A DNA stretch of 64,000 bases, taken from the NCBI RefSeq assembly GCF_025997995.1, contig NZ_AP026683.1, positions 310,501 to 374,500 of the forward strand, read 5' to 3'. Source of the DNA: Sediminibacterium sp. TEGAF015 (GTDB taxonomy: Bacteria > Bacteroidota > Bacteroidia > Chitinophagales > Chitinophagaceae). Numbering within the stretch: the first letter of the stretch is position 1; each line of letters opens with the position of its first letter. Below are positions 54,943 through 64,000 of the stretch, one piece after another. The notes under the pieces were generated by a model. That model was not told the DNA's origin and did no database searches. It saw nothing but the letters and a program-made list of their open reading frames with translations. Position numbers and translations under genes: made by a program.

Positions 54943-55410
54943 TTATCCGTTTTCTGATTCGTAGACCTCGTCTATCAGAAGATTTTTTCCGTCTGCTGCC
55001 TGGGTAGCCAGTTCGTCACAGCGATTATTGTATTTGTTATCTGCGTGACCTTTTACCCAAACGAATCTTACATGAAATTGTAGTGCAATAGCGTGGTATC
55101 TCATCCAAAGGTCTTTGTTCTTTTTTCCGCCCTTGAACTGAGTGCGGATCCAATTGTTTAGCCAGCCTTTCTGTACACTATCTACAATGTATTTACTGTC
55201 AGTGTAAACAGTTACTGGAATTCCCTGTTTATTGAGCGATTCAAGGGCTACTATTACTGCCATCAACTCCATTCTATTATTCGTTGTTAAACGATAACCA
55301 GCGGAAATTTCTTTTTGCTTGTCTCCCCAAATCAGGACGATGCCATAACCACCAGGGCCCGGATTTCCTCTGGCAGCACCATCTGTATAAATCAATAATT
55401 GATGCGACAT
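54943..55410 (-). CDS. rnhA: Ribonuclease HI
   Basis: 155 residues. It cleaves RNA in RNA-DNA hybrids. The catalytic DEDD residues are visible in IYTDGAARGNPGPGGYG, NRMELMAVIVAL, YTDSKYIVDSVQKGW and HADNKYNNRCDELA. Length and motifs match the E. coli enzyme. It follows the carboxylase beta gene on the same strand (26-bp gap). Confidence 0.96.
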   Translation of the reverse strand: MSHQLLIYTDGAARGNPGPGGYGIVLIWGDKQKEISAGYRLTTNNRMELMAVIVALESLNKQGIPVTVYTDSKYIVDSVQKGWLNNWIRTQFKGGKKNKDLWMRYHAIALQFHVRFVWVKGHADNKYNNRCDELATQAADGKNLLIDEVYESENG

Positions 55411-55436
55411 GTCGCGAAATAAATCTATTTTATTGA

Positions 55437-57065
55437 TTATACCTGAAATACACCAGTCTTAAATGTTTCAATACTAGGGTTATGATTGGCTGCATGTATT
55501 CCTTCTGCAATAACCTGTCTTGTTTTTAGCGGATCAATAATTTCATCTACCCACAATCTGGCTGCAGCATAATAAGGCGTGGTCTGCTGGTTGTAACGGT
55601 CCTTAATAGTATCCAGTAATGTTTTCTCTTCTTCCGGAGTAGGAACTGTTCCTTTTGCTTTCATTGTGGCTACCTGAATCTGCGCAAGGGTTTTAGCCGC
55701 CTGATCGCCTCCCATCACGGCAATTTTTGCAGAGGGCCATGCATAAATAAATCGGGGATCATAGGCTTTTCCGCACATGGCATAATTGCCTGCACCATAA
55801 CTGTTGCCAATAACAATAGTGATTTTAGGAACAACAGAGTTGGCTACTGCATTCACCAGCTTTGCTCCGTCTTTAATAATACCACTGTGTTCGCTACGGC
55901 TGCCTACCATGAAACCGGTAACATCCTGTAAAAAAACTAGCGGGATTTTTTTCTGATTGCAGTTCATAATAAATCGGGCAGCTTTATCTGCACTGTCGTT
56001 ATAGATTACGCCCCCAATTTGCATTTCCCCTTTCTTGCTCTTGCATACCAAACGCTGATTGGCAACAATTCCAACTGCCCAGCCATCTATGCGTGCATAA
56101 CCGCACAAAATTGTTTTTCCATAGTCTTGTTTAAATTGATTGAACTCACTGTTGTCAACAATCCGCTCAATGATATCAATCATATCATAAGGTTTCAGGT
56201 TCCCTTCCGGAATCAGGCCATATATTTCATTGGGATCTTTTTTGGGTTGTGCCGGGGTAATTCTGTCAAAGCCTGCTTTTACAGGACTACCTAATTGACT
56301 CATTATTTTTTTTATCTGATCCAGGCATTCCTGTTCGGTTGCAAATTTATAATCGGCAATGCCACTGATTTCAGTATGTGTTATTGCTCCGCCTAAAGTT
56401 TCATTGTCAATATCTTCACCTATGGCGGCTTTTACCAGATATGAACCTGCAAGGAAAATACTCCCATTGCCTTCTACCATCAGGGTTTCATCGCTCATGA
56501 TGGGTAAGTAGGCACCACCTGCTACACAAGCTCCCATCACAGCAGCAATTTGTGTGATGCCCATAGCGCTCATTCTTGCATTGTTTCTGAATACTCTCCC
56601 AAAATGTTCCTTATCAGGAAAAATTTCATCTTGCATAGGAAGGAAAACGCCAGCACTATCTACCAAATAAATAATCGGTAGTTTATTTTCCATAGCAATT
56701 TCCTGCATGCGTAGATTTTTCTTTCCAGTAATCGGGAACCATGCGCCTGCTTTTACAGTTTGGTCATTGGCCACAATTACACATTGTCTGCCACTAATAT
56801 ATCCAACACCAGCAACGGTTCCGCCTGCCGGACAACCACCTTCAGCCTGATACATATCAAATCCTGCAAAAGCACCGATTTCAATAAAAGGCTGATTTTT
56901 GTCGCATAGATATTCAATCCTTTCTCTTGCCGTCAGCTTATTTCTTTCCTTCTGTTTTTCAATCGCTTTTTTCCCGCCTCCCAAAGCAATTTTCTCCATC
57001 CGCTGTTTCATTTCGCTCAGCATCAGTTTCATCCAGTCTTCATTGCGATTTTGTGTCAAATTCAT
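55437..57065 (-). CDS. Acyl-CoA carboxylase carboxyltransferase (beta) subunit
   Basis: 542 residues with two crotonase-fold halves. It transfers the carboxyl group from biotin to an acyl-CoA. FAGFDMYQAEGGCPAGGTVAG, VMGACVAGGAYLPIMSDETL and EHSGIIKDGAKLVNAVANS resemble methylcrotonoyl-CoA carboxylase beta subunits more than propionyl-CoA ones, which would put it in leucine breakdown. No biotin carboxylase or biotin-carrier gene is adjacent, so the assignment of substrate is tentative. A TATATTTG box lies 21 nt upstream. Confidence 0.92.
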   Translation of the reverse strand: MNLTQNRNEDWMKLMLSEMKQRMEKIALGGGKKAIEKQKERNKLTARERIEYLCDKNQPFIEIGAFAGFDMYQAEGGCPAGGTVAGVGYISGRQCVIVANDQTVKAGAWFPITGKKNLRMQEIAMENKLPIIYLVDSAGVFLPMQDEIFPDKEHFGRVFRNNARMSAMGITQIAAVMGACVAGGAYLPIMSDETLMVEGNGSIFLAGSYLVKAAIGEDIDNETLGGAITHTEISGIADYKFATEQECLDQIKKIMSQLGSPVKAGFDRITPAQPKKDPNEIYGLIPEGNLKPYDMIDIIERIVDNSEFNQFKQDYGKTILCGYARIDGWAVGIVANQRLVCKSKKGEMQIGGVIYNDSADKAARFIMNCNQKKIPLVFLQDVTGFMVGSRSEHSGIIKDGAKLVNAVANSVVPKITIVIGNSYGAGNYAMCGKAYDPRFIYAWPSAKIAVMGGDQAAKTLAQIQVATMKAKGTVPTPEEEKTLLDTIKDRYNQQTTPYYAAARLWVDEIIDPLKTRQVIAEGIHAANHNPSIETFKTGVFQV

Positions 57066-57086
57066 ATGCGAACAATTGTTAGTTTA

Positions 57087-57094
57087 CAAATATA
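57087..57094 (-). promoter_or_regulatory. Predicted carboxylase promoter (TATATTTG)
   Basis: Exact -7 consensus on the minus strand, 21 nt upstream of the acyl-CoA carboxylase beta start, in the 54-bp divergent gap. Confidence 0.4.
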
Positions 57095-57119
57095 AGTGCG
57101 ATTTAATTATATTTAAGAT

Positions 57120-58724
57120 ATGACTTACGACTTTATCATCATAGGTGCAGGATCTGCTGGTGCTGTTTTGGCCAATCGACTCTCTGAGAATCCCGAAAAC
57201 AAAGTGCTACTAATTGAGGCAGGTGCCCCTGATTCCAAGAAGGAAATCCATATCCCTGGGGCATATGGCGAACTGCATCATTCAACAGTAGACTGGCAAT
57301 TCTGGGGCGTTCCGCAAAAGGCATTGGGAAATCGTAAGCTCTATATTCCAAGAGGAAAAACCTTGGGTGGCAGTAGTTCTACCAATGCTATGGCCTATGT
57401 AAGGGGGAATAAGGAAGATTTTAATGAATGGGCGGCATTGGGAAATGCTGGCTGGTCTTATACAGACGTGCTTCCTTATTTTATTAAGTCGGAGCATAAC
57501 GAACAAATTGAGTCTGAATATCATGGACAGGGTGGCCCATTGCATGTAAGTTATTCAAAGCAACCAAGTGTTTTTGCAGAAGCATTTGTAGCAGCTTGCA
57601 ATGAAATTGGCATTCCTTCGAATGGAGATTATAACGGAGAGGAACAGGAAGGAGCTCATCTATTACAATTCAATATTAAAGACAATAAGCGTTTCAGCAC
57701 TGCTGCGGCATTTATTAAGCCCATCGTAAAAAGAAAAAATCTGATAATAAAAACCCATACCAAAGTCAATCGAATTTTAATTGAAAATGGGAAAGCAGTT
57801 GGGGTAGAAGTAAGTTATGGTTCTGTTGGTGCAGAAAGAATCAATTGTAACAGAGAAGTCATTCTGTCTGCAGGCGCCATTCAATCTCCTCAAATATTGA
57901 TGTTGTCTGGAATCGGGGATCCTGTTGAATTGAAAAAAGTTGGTATTGATGTGCTGACATCTTTACCTGGAGTGGGAAAAAACTTGCAGGATCATTTCTG
58001 GAGCGGAGTAAGTATGGAAACCAATATTCCTTCAGCTAATTCTTTACTGAAGCCCTGGAATAAAACCAAAGCGATATTGCAATACTTGTTACTGAAATCT
58101 GGCCCACTGGGAAACAGTCCGTTGGAAGCCAATGCATTTATACGTATGCAGGATAAGCAAAACAGACCCGATATTCAATATCATTTTGCGCCGGTGGGCG
58201 TTGCCAGGGACTATTCAACGGATATTTATCACTTGCGTACATTTCCATTGATTGATCATGTTTCAATCATGTCTATTTTGCTGCATCCAAAGAGCAGGGG
58301 AACTGTTCTGCTAAAAACATCTAATCCCAAAGACAGTCCGCTGATCAATCACAAAGCCCTGGAATCGGAAACCGATCAGCAATTGTTAATACAGGCCATA
58401 AGAAAGTCTATGAATATATTGAAGGCTTCGTCTTTACAGGCATATGCCAAGGAAGCCGATTTGTTCCCTTCTGCAGAAGCTACTGACAGGGAATTACTCA
58501 ATCATATTGAGCAAACTTTAGAAACTTTGTATCATCCGGTAGGTACCTGTAAAATGGGGGTTGATGAGATGGCTGTAACTGATCCCCAATTGAAGGTTAA
58601 GAAGATCAAAGGGCTTAGAGTTGTCGACGCATCTGTTATGCCAACGATTGTTTCCGGTAATACGCATGCAGCCACTGTAATGATCGCCGAAAAAGCAGCC
58701 GAACTCATCCTTTCGGGCAATTAA
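57120..58724 (+). CDS. GMC-family FAD oxidoreductase, choline dehydrogenase-like
   Basis: 534 residues. FAD is bound by the N-terminal [37 protein letters not shown] is the first GMC signature, and [17 protein letters not shown] the second. The active-site His pair is represented by [10 protein letters not shown] and [16 protein letters not shown] near the C-terminus. The substrate is an alcohol; choline dehydrogenases are close in sequence, but no betaine pathway genes are nearby. A cytoplasmic location is likely, as no signal peptide is seen. Confidence 0.9.
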   Translation: MTYDFIIIGAGSAGAVLANRLSENPENKVLLIEAGAPDSKKEIHIPGAYGELHHSTVDWQFWGVPQKALGNRKLYIPRGKTLGGSSSTNAMAYVRGNKEDFNEWAALGNAGWSYTDVLPYFIKSEHNEQIESEYHGQGGPLHVSYSKQPSVFAEAFVAACNEIGIPSNGDYNGEEQEGAHLLQFNIKDNKRFSTAAAFIKPIVKRKNLIIKTHTKVNRILIENGKAVGVEVSYGSVGAERINCNREVILSAGAIQSPQILMLSGIGDPVELKKVGIDVLTSLPGVGKNLQDHFWSGVSMETNIPSANSLLKPWNKTKAILQYLLLKSGPLGNSPLEANAFIRMQDKQNRPDIQYHFAPVGVARDYSTDIYHLRTFPLIDHVSIMSILLHPKSRGTVLLKTSNPKDSPLINHKALESETDQQLLIQAIRKSMNILKASSLQAYAKEADLFPSAEATDRELLNHIEQTLETLYHPVGTCKMGVDEMAVTDPQLKVKKIKGLRVVDASVMPTIVSGNTHAATVMIAEKAAELILSGN

Positions 58725-58776
58725 AGTGTGAGATTTACACATTGTTCATTATTTTAGCAGTCATAAATCCACTCCA

Positions 58777-61545
58777 TTGGCTACTACAAAAAAAACGATT
58801 GCTGTAAAGAAAACTGTTACAGATAAAAAAACGGCTGCCGACTTTATAACCGTTCAGTTTCAGTTAAAATACCATACTGAATTCGGTCAAAACCTATTTA
58901 TAGTCGGGAATCATATTTTATTAGGGAATGGAGATACGGCCAATGCTATTCCAATGCAGTATTTAAATGAACAGGCATGGACGGCAACTGTTCAATGGCC
59001 TAAAAGCGCTGCAACAGAAAAAATTACATACAACTATGTTTTAGTAAACGGAGATGGATCTACCGTTGTAGATTGGGGCACAGACAGATGTCTGGAGCTT
59101 CAAAAAATACAGTTGCCTAAAGTTCAGGTACTTGATACATGGAATTATGCTGGCTATTTTGAAAATGCCTTTTATACTGAACCCTTTCAGAAGGTGTTAT
59201 TAAAGCAACATGAAACATATGTAAAAGTTAAGTCATTAAAAACTGCAACCCATATTTTTAGGGTGAAGTCTCCATTATTGAGTAAGGATGAAGTAATCTG
59301 TTTATCCGGCACTTTTAAAGCAGCCAATAACTGGGATGCAGATTCAGTTCTTTGCATGGGTAAGGAGGTAGAAAGTCCATATTATGAATTGCAATTGAAT
59401 TTAAGTAAAGAACAGTTTCCTATTGCTTATAAATACGGAATATATAATACCAAAACAAAAAAACTGGTACAGTTTGAAGCGGGTGACAACAGAATATTAC
59501 AGGCATCTTCCGATTTGAAACAACTAAATATTGTACAGGATGGGTTTGCTTTTCTTCCTAATACAACCTGGAAAGGGGCAGGGGTTTCTATTCCTGTATT
59601 TAGCATAAGAACAGCCGAAAGCTTTGGTGTAGGGGAGTTTTCTGATCTGAAAAAAATGATTGATTGGGCAAATATGGTAGGTCTGAAAATGATTCAGTTG
59701 CTGCCCATAAATGATACTACGGCAACATACACCAATAAGGATTCTTATCCCTATGCAGCTATTTCTGCATTTGCACTGCATCCCCTTTACTTAAACCTAA
59801 AGGCAATCGCAGGTAAAAAGTTTGCACCAGCTTTAAAAAAGCTGGAGGCGCAAAGACTACAACTAAATCAATTACCTACAGTTGCATATGAGGAGGTATT
59901 GAATCTTAAAATTGATTTCGCAAAAAAAGTATACACTGCAGTAGGAGAGGAATTACTGTTAGCAGAGGATTTCAAAATTTTCTTTGAAGAAAATAAAGAT
60001 TGGCTGATTCCATATGCAGTATTTTGTTATTTGCGTGATAAGCATGGTAGTGTAGATTTTGCCACCTGGCCGTCATATGCACAATACGATGAGAAAAAGA
60101 TTGCAAAGCTTGTGCAGGAAGGATCCAAATCGTATAAGGATATTGCTTTCCATTATTTCTTGCAGTATCAGTTGCATTTACAACTAAAAGAAGCAACTGC
60201 CTATGCACATAAAAAGGGTATAATCATTAAAGGGGATATTGCGATTGGCGTTTATCGTTATGGTGCTGATACCTGGCAACATCCTGATTTATTTCATATG
60301 GATTTTCAGGCCGGGGCACCACCGGATGATTTTGCTGTTAAAGGTCAGAACTGGGGATTCCCAACCTATAATTGGCAAAGTATGCAGGATAGCGGATTTG
60401 CCTGGTGGAAACAACGTTTTGCACAGATGGGTCGTTATTTTGATGCTTTCAGAATAGATCATATTCTTGGTTTTTTCAGAATATGGAGTATCCCAATGGA
60501 TGCAGTAGAAGGGATTATGGGACATTTTGTTCCAGCCATCCCACTAACACTTACCTCTTTTGCTGAGAAGGGAATCTGGTTCGATTATGATCGTTACACT
60601 AAACCTTTTATTACCGATGCAGTTTTGTGGGAAATATTCGGGTACGACAATGAATTAGTGAAAAGTCTTTTCCTGACAGATGGTAAAAACGGACAGTATC
60701 AGTTGAAAGAATCCTTTGATACGCAAAGAAAAATTGAAGCGCATTTTGTTAGTCTTGAAAATGATGAACATCATCAAAAAATTAAACAAGGCCTGTATAG
60801 CTTAGTCAGCAATATCATATTATTTGATGCAAACGGTGATGGTCAACAGTTTCACTTCCGATTTGGTATTGAAAACACTCCTTCATTTAAAGCATTGGAA
60901 TTTGGAACACAGCATCAACTGAAAGAACTGTATGTACAGTACTTTTATAAGCAACAGGATGATTTCTGGAAGAAGGAAGCGTATCAAAAATTGCCCTCTT
61001 TGAAGCGTGTTACCAATATGCTGATTTGCGGTGAAGACCTGGGAATGGTTCCTGCCTGTGTTCCGGAAGTAATGCAGCAACTGGGTTTATTGAGTTTGGA
61101 AATACAAAGAATGCCGAAGAATCCGCAACGAGCATTTTTCCATCCAAACGATGCTCCTTATTTAAGTGTGGTTACACCTTCTACGCATGATATGAGTACC
61201 ATCAGAGGGTGGTGGGAAGAAGATCGTTCAACAATACAGCAGTTTTACAATCAGGAGTTGGGACAGTGGGGAGATGCACCTGCCTATTGTGAAGCATGGA
61301 TTAACAAAGCAGTTGTTTTGCAACATTTGTTTTCTCCTGCTATGTGGTCTGTTTTTCAACTACAGGATTTAATGGGTATGCATGAAAAAATAAGAAGGGA
61401 GAATCCGCTGGATGAACAGATTAATGTGCCAGCCAATCCAAATCATTTCTGGTGCTATCGGATGCATCTGACAGTTGAAGCATTGCTCGAAACAACAGCG
61501 TTCAACGAAGAATTGCAATCCTATATTCATCAATCAGGCAGATAA
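58777..61545 (+). CDS. malQ: 4-alpha-glucanotransferase, DPE2 type with tandem CBM20
   Basis: 922 residues. The start is a TTG (MATTKKTIAVKK): upstream in frame there is a stop at 58729 and no ATG, and the next internal ATG would cut into the first CBM20. Two starch-binding CBM20 modules (about 24-130 and 150-240) precede the GH77 barrel. Catalytic residues are D561 (AFRIDHILG), E753 (CGEDLGMVP) and D805 (STHDMSTIRGWW). The 192-residue distance from D561 to E753 reveals the insertion characteristic of DPE2-like enzymes, which use maltose and glycogen-like acceptors. Cytoplasmic. Confidence 0.94.
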   Translation: MATTKKTIAVKKTVTDKKTAADFITVQFQLKYHTEFGQNLFIVGNHILLGNGDTANAIPMQYLNEQAWTATVQWPKSAATEKITYNYVLVNGDGSTVVDWGTDRCLELQKIQLPKVQVLDTWNYAGYFENAFYTEPFQKVLLKQHETYVKVKSLKTATHIFRVKSPLLSKDEVICLSGTFKAANNWDADSVLCMGKEVESPYYELQLNLSKEQFPIAYKYGIYNTKTKKLVQFEAGDNRILQASSDLKQLNIVQDGFAFLPNTTWKGAGVSIPVFSIRTAESFGVGEFSDLKKMIDWANMVGLKMIQLLPINDTTATYTNKDSYPYAAISAFALHPLYLNLKAIAGKKFAPALKKLEAQRLQLNQLPTVAYEEVLNLKIDFAKKVYTAVGEELLLAEDFKIFFEENKDWLIPYAVFCYLRDKHGSVDFATWPSYAQYDEKKIAKLVQEGSKSYKDIAFHYFLQYQLHLQLKEATAYAHKKGIIIKGDIAIGVYRYGADTWQHPDLFHMDFQAGAPPDDFAVKGQNWGFPTYNWQSMQDSGFAWWKQRFAQMGRYFDAFRIDHILGFFRIWSIPMDAVEGIMGHFVPAIPLTLTSFAEKGIWFDYDRYTKPFITDAVLWEIFGYDNELVKSLFLTDGKNGQYQLKESFDTQRKIEAHFVSLENDEHHQKIKQGLYSLVSNIILFDANGDGQQFHFRFGIENTPSFKALEFGTQHQLKELYVQYFYKQQDDFWKKEAYQKLPSLKRVTNMLICGEDLGMVPACVPEVMQQLGLLSLEIQRMPKNPQRAFFHPNDAPYLSVVTPSTHDMSTIRGWWEEDRSTIQQFYNQELGQWGDAPAYCEAWINKAVVLQHLFSPAMWSVFQLQDLMGMHEKIRRENPLDEQINVPANPNHFWCYRMHLTVEALLETTAFNEELQSYIHQSGR

Positions 61546-61555
61546 CCAGAAACAA

Positions 61556-62569
61556 GTGGAGTTAAGATTTACCAGAACAAGTTTACCCTTTGCCCATCCT
61601 TTTACCATATCTAATGGACGGACTAAAACGCACCAGGAAGCGCTGTTGGTTGCATTAAACCTTGGCCCTTTTAATGGATATGGAGAAGCGCCGGCCATTG
61701 CATACTATGATATTACAGTAGATAAAATGATTGCTGATCTTACGGCAAAGCATAAAATGGTAGAGAAATTTGCCATGACCGACCCCGAAAGATATTGGCA
61801 TTATTTGCATCACCTTTTTCCGCAAAATCCATTTTTGGTTGCCGCATTGGATATTGCAGGATGGGATTTGTTTGGTCAGATGAAGGGAAAGCCCCTCTAT
61901 GAATTATGGGGTACGAGCTGGTCGGATGAATTACCCGTATGTGATTTTACTATCGGAATAGATACGTCTGAAAAAATGGTAGAGAAAATGCTGGCAAAAC
62001 CCTGGCCAATTTATAAGATTAAATTGGGTACTCCTGATGATATTGGTATCATTAAAGCGCTCAGAGAAAAAACAACTGCTGTTTTTAGGGTAGATGCCAA
62101 TGCAGGCTGGACAACTGAACAGGCAATTGCCCTTATACCTGAATTGGCCGCATTGGGTGTAGAGCTGGTAGAACAGCCCTTGGCTAAAGATAACTGGGAA
62201 GGAATGAAAGCGGTTTATGCTTCTTCTTCAATTCCATTGATTGCAGATGAGTCCTGTGTAAGTGAAAAAGATGTTGCCAGATGTGCAGGTTATTTTCACG
62301 GTATCAATATTAAGTTAACCAAGTGCAGTGGTATTACACCAGCAAGAAGAATGATAAGGGAAGCAAGGGAGCTGGGATTAAAAGTAATGATGGGTAGTAT
62401 GAATGAATCTGTAATTGGATCAGCAGCTATTGCACATTTTTTGCCACAGTTAGATTATGTAGATATGGACGGTCCTTTGTTGCTTACAGAGTCCAATGCA
62501 AAAGGAGTCGAATACAATTTTGGGAAAATTCAACTTTCAGGTAAACCTGGCTTAGGTATTTTCTTTTAA
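61556..62569 (+). CDS. Dipeptide epimerase, L-Ala-D/L-Glu epimerase-like
   Basis: 337 residues if it begins at the GTG at 61556 (VELRFTRTSLPF); an ATG at 61475 would overlap malQ by 71 nt. Enolase superfamily: the barrel shows YKIKLG with the catalytic Lys pair, RVDANAGW, EQPL, ADESC for metal binding, and NIKLTKCSGI with the second catalytic Lys. The C-terminal DMDGPLLL fits the DxD motif that positions the dipeptide's amino group in AE epimerases. Such enzymes recycle murein dipeptides. It converges with a Nudix gene, overlapping by 18 nt. Confidence 0.9.
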   Translation: MELRFTRTSLPFAHPFTISNGRTKTHQEALLVALNLGPFNGYGEAPAIAYYDITVDKMIADLTAKHKMVEKFAMTDPERYWHYLHHLFPQNPFLVAALDIAGWDLFGQMKGKPLYELWGTSWSDELPVCDFTIGIDTSEKMVEKMLAKPWPIYKIKLGTPDDIGIIKALREKTTAVFRVDANAGWTTEQAIALIPELAALGVELVEQPLAKDNWEGMKAVYASSSIPLIADESCVSEKDVARCAGYFHGINIKLTKCSGITPARRMIREARELGLKVMMGSMNESVIGSAAIAHFLPQLDYVDMDGPLLLTESNAKGVEYNFGKIQLSGKPGLGIFF

Positions 62570-63010
62570 TAAGTTTACCACTACTTTATCTATCGGCAGT
62601 GTCATGTCGTTTTCTGATAATGACTCCAGGGGAATCCATCTGAATACTTCCGCCTCACCGTTGGGATCTTTTATTTGTTCTGGCTGAAATGAAAACGGGA
62701 TATCGCTGGTTGGTAACTGGGCTGTATTGGCAGAATGCACCCGATAGTAAATGGATATAATCTGATCCTTGTGGTTGAATGCAGAAATTTGAAAAAAATC
62801 AGTGGTATAAAAATGTTCACCAATACTTACTTCTAACCCTGTCTCTTCTCTAAATTCACGCTGTAAACAGTCTCTCGTACCTTCTCCAAATTCCAACCCG
62901 CCACCGGGAAGTTTGGTAATATAGGCACCTTTTATGAATTCGTCGGTTACCAGCAATCGCTGATACTGATCTATCAATAATCCGTAAACACGTACATTAA
63001 AAAGAGGCAT
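62552..63010 (-). CDS. Nudix hydrolase
   Basis: 152 residues with a perfect Nudix box: GGGLEFGEGTRDCLQREFRE followed by ETGL. The opening VRVYGLLIDQYQRLLVTDEF is the usual first strand. Probably a house-cleaning nucleotide or related pyrophosphohydrolase; substrate unknown. It lies 3 bp after corA on the same strand and overlaps the convergent epimerase gene by 18 nt. Confidence 0.92.
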   Translation of the reverse strand: MPLFNVRVYGLLIDQYQRLLVTDEFIKGAYITKLPGGGLEFGEGTRDCLQREFREETGLEVSIGEHFYTTDFFQISAFNHKDQIISIYYRVHSANTAQLPTSDIPFSFQPEQIKDPNGEAEVFRWIPLESLSENDMTLPIDKVVVNLLKENT

Positions 63011-63013
63011 CGG

Positions 63014-63952
63014 TTAAAACCATTTTTTCTTATAAAAATAACCACCAATAATTATGGAAACAAAAAGAGAGATAATAACAGGAATGTAGAATGCATGATT
63101 AGAATGTTGGTACGGTATATCTACGTTCATGCCGTAAATGCTGGTCACTAAAATAGGCAATGACAAAATAATGGTGATGGAAGTTAATCGCTTCATTACA
63201 TTGTTCAGATTGTTGCTAATGATACTGGCAAACGCATCCATGGTACTACTCAGGATATTGGTATATATATTCGCCATCTCAAGTGCCTGACTTGTATCTA
63301 CAATTAAATCTTGAAGAAACTCTCGTTCGTCTTCATTTAGTCCGAGGAAATTGGTCCTTTCCAATTTCATCATCAACATTTCATTGCTTCTTAAAGCAGT
63401 TACAAAATACACCAGGCTTTTTTGTACACGCATTAATTTCAACAAGTCTACATTACTGTTGCTATCGTATAAGCTTTGCTCGTACTGATTTCTACTGTGG
63501 TTGATTTCTTTCAGATAATCCAGAAATGTCTGTACTACTTTTTCAAATACTTTCAATACCATCATATTTCTCTTGTCCGGGTGCCTTTTCTGAAAAGTGT
63601 TCAGGAATTTTTTGATGGCACCATTGTCAAACGAGTTAACAGTAATAATTTGGTTATGCGTAAGAATGATACAGATAGGTATCGTAATATAAAATGCATC
63701 TGAATCATTGAACGAATTATTCTCTGTTGGAGTTTTTATGATAATGATTTTTACATTATCCTCCATTTCATATCGGGGGCGTTCATCAATATCCAGGGAA
63801 TCTCTTAAAAATTCAATCGGAATTTCCAGTTCTTCACTTAATTCAACAAACTCTTCTTCCTTAAACGGGGGTACCAGATTTACCCAGACGCCCTGATCGG
63901 CTTTCTGAATCTCAATGGTCTGTCCGTCTATATTTTTAAAGTACTGGATCAT
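63014..63952 (-). CDS. corA: CorA-family magnesium/cobalt transporter
   Basis: 312 residues. A cytoplasmic alpha/beta domain (about 1-245) leads into two C-terminal membrane helices with the YGMN pore motif between them (YGMNVDIPY), ending in a Lys-rich tail (GYFYKKKWF). This is the standard CorA pentamer architecture for Mg2+ uptake. The short distance to the window's right edge leaves no visible promoter. The Nudix gene follows after 3 bp. Confidence 0.95.
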   Translation of the reverse strand: MIQYFKNIDGQTIEIQKADQGVWVNLVPPFKEEEFVELSEELEIPIEFLRDSLDIDERPRYEMEDNVKIIIIKTPTENNSFNDSDAFYITIPICIILTHNQIITVNSFDNGAIKKFLNTFQKRHPDKRNMMVLKVFEKVVQTFLDYLKEINHSRNQYEQSLYDSNSNVDLLKLMRVQKSLVYFVTALRSNEMLMMKLERTNFLGLNEDEREFLQDLIVDTSQALEMANIYTNILSSTMDAFASIISNNLNNVMKRLTSITIILSLPILVTSIYGMNVDIPYQHSNHAFYIPVIISLFVSIIIGGYFYKKKWF

Positions 63953-64000
63953 TTTTTTTACGCTTTAGAATTTCCGTTTACATTGATTGTTCCTTTAAAT

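Overview
The window looks like an ordinary, gene-dense chromosomal segment of a Bacteroidota bacterium, most probably from the Chitinophagaceae. The evidence is moderately low GC by eye, promoters of the Bacteroidota type (TTTG about 19 nt upstream of TAnnTTTG), and Bacteroidota-typical gene families: DUF4294, DUF6580, a DUF6268-like barrel, a single-subunit cytochrome b SdhC in sdhCAB order, and a DPE2-type 4-alpha-glucanotransferase. I see no insertion sequence, prophage, integrase, CRISPR array or rRNA. There is one tRNA gene. About 68 protein genes are supported, including one partial gene at the left edge and one 50-codon gene.

Layout. 1-9.5 kb: a cut-off secreted protein, a DUF2147 protein, two outer-membrane barrels, an ammonium transporter, a cupin, an ECF sigma factor with a small membrane partner, an NlpC/P60 peptidase, a half-size TauE protein, pyrophosphatase, a lipoprotein and a tRNA methyltransferase. 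9.5-20.3 kb: an S9 lipoprotein peptidase, a histidine kinase without an ATPase domain, sdhCAB, a MacB/FtsX permease, tsaD and an EptA/CptA-like transferase. 20.5-34.9 kb: an ABC-F protein, an M14 peptidase, an L,D-transpeptidase, a hybrid histidine kinase, aspartokinase, fructose-bisphosphatase, an ABC ATPase, a YfiT/DinB protein, tandem Nudix hydrolases, folC and a TonB-like protein. 34.9-45.9 kb: an FGE-like protein, a tightly packed minus-strand operon (agmatinase family, membrane protein, radical SAM, EamA, TauE), ccmE-ccmF, DUF4294, and the N-degron pair clpS-aat. 46-54.3 kb: tRNA-Val, a GH26 operon, secreted RidA, DUF167, a thioredoxin-DUF1684 fusion, a DUF486 protein, YraN and manA. 54.3-64 kb: DUF6580, rnhA, an acyl-CoA carboxylase beta subunit, a GMC oxidoreductase, malQ, a dipeptide epimerase, a Nudix hydrolase and CorA.

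Genes that plausibly work together: sdhC-sdhA-sdhB (respiratory complex II); clpS-aat (tagging and delivery of N-degron substrates to ClpAP); ccmE-ccmF (cytochrome c heme attachment); amt with the barrel downstream of it; the ECF sigma factor with its overlapping membrane partner; and several murein-related enzymes (NlpC/P60, L,D-transpeptidase, dipeptide epimerase) scattered through the window.

Nothing here is an obvious defence island or mobile system. The best candidates for undescribed biology are the five-gene operon around a cysteine-rich radical SAM protein, the histidine kinase that ends after its phosphoacceptor domain, an ABC-F protein whose second ATP site is degenerate in all three motifs, the lipocalin-like/thioredoxin/DUF1684 fusion, and the GH26 operon carrying a secreted YciI-like protein. 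All family assignments come from reading motifs; no database search was run.
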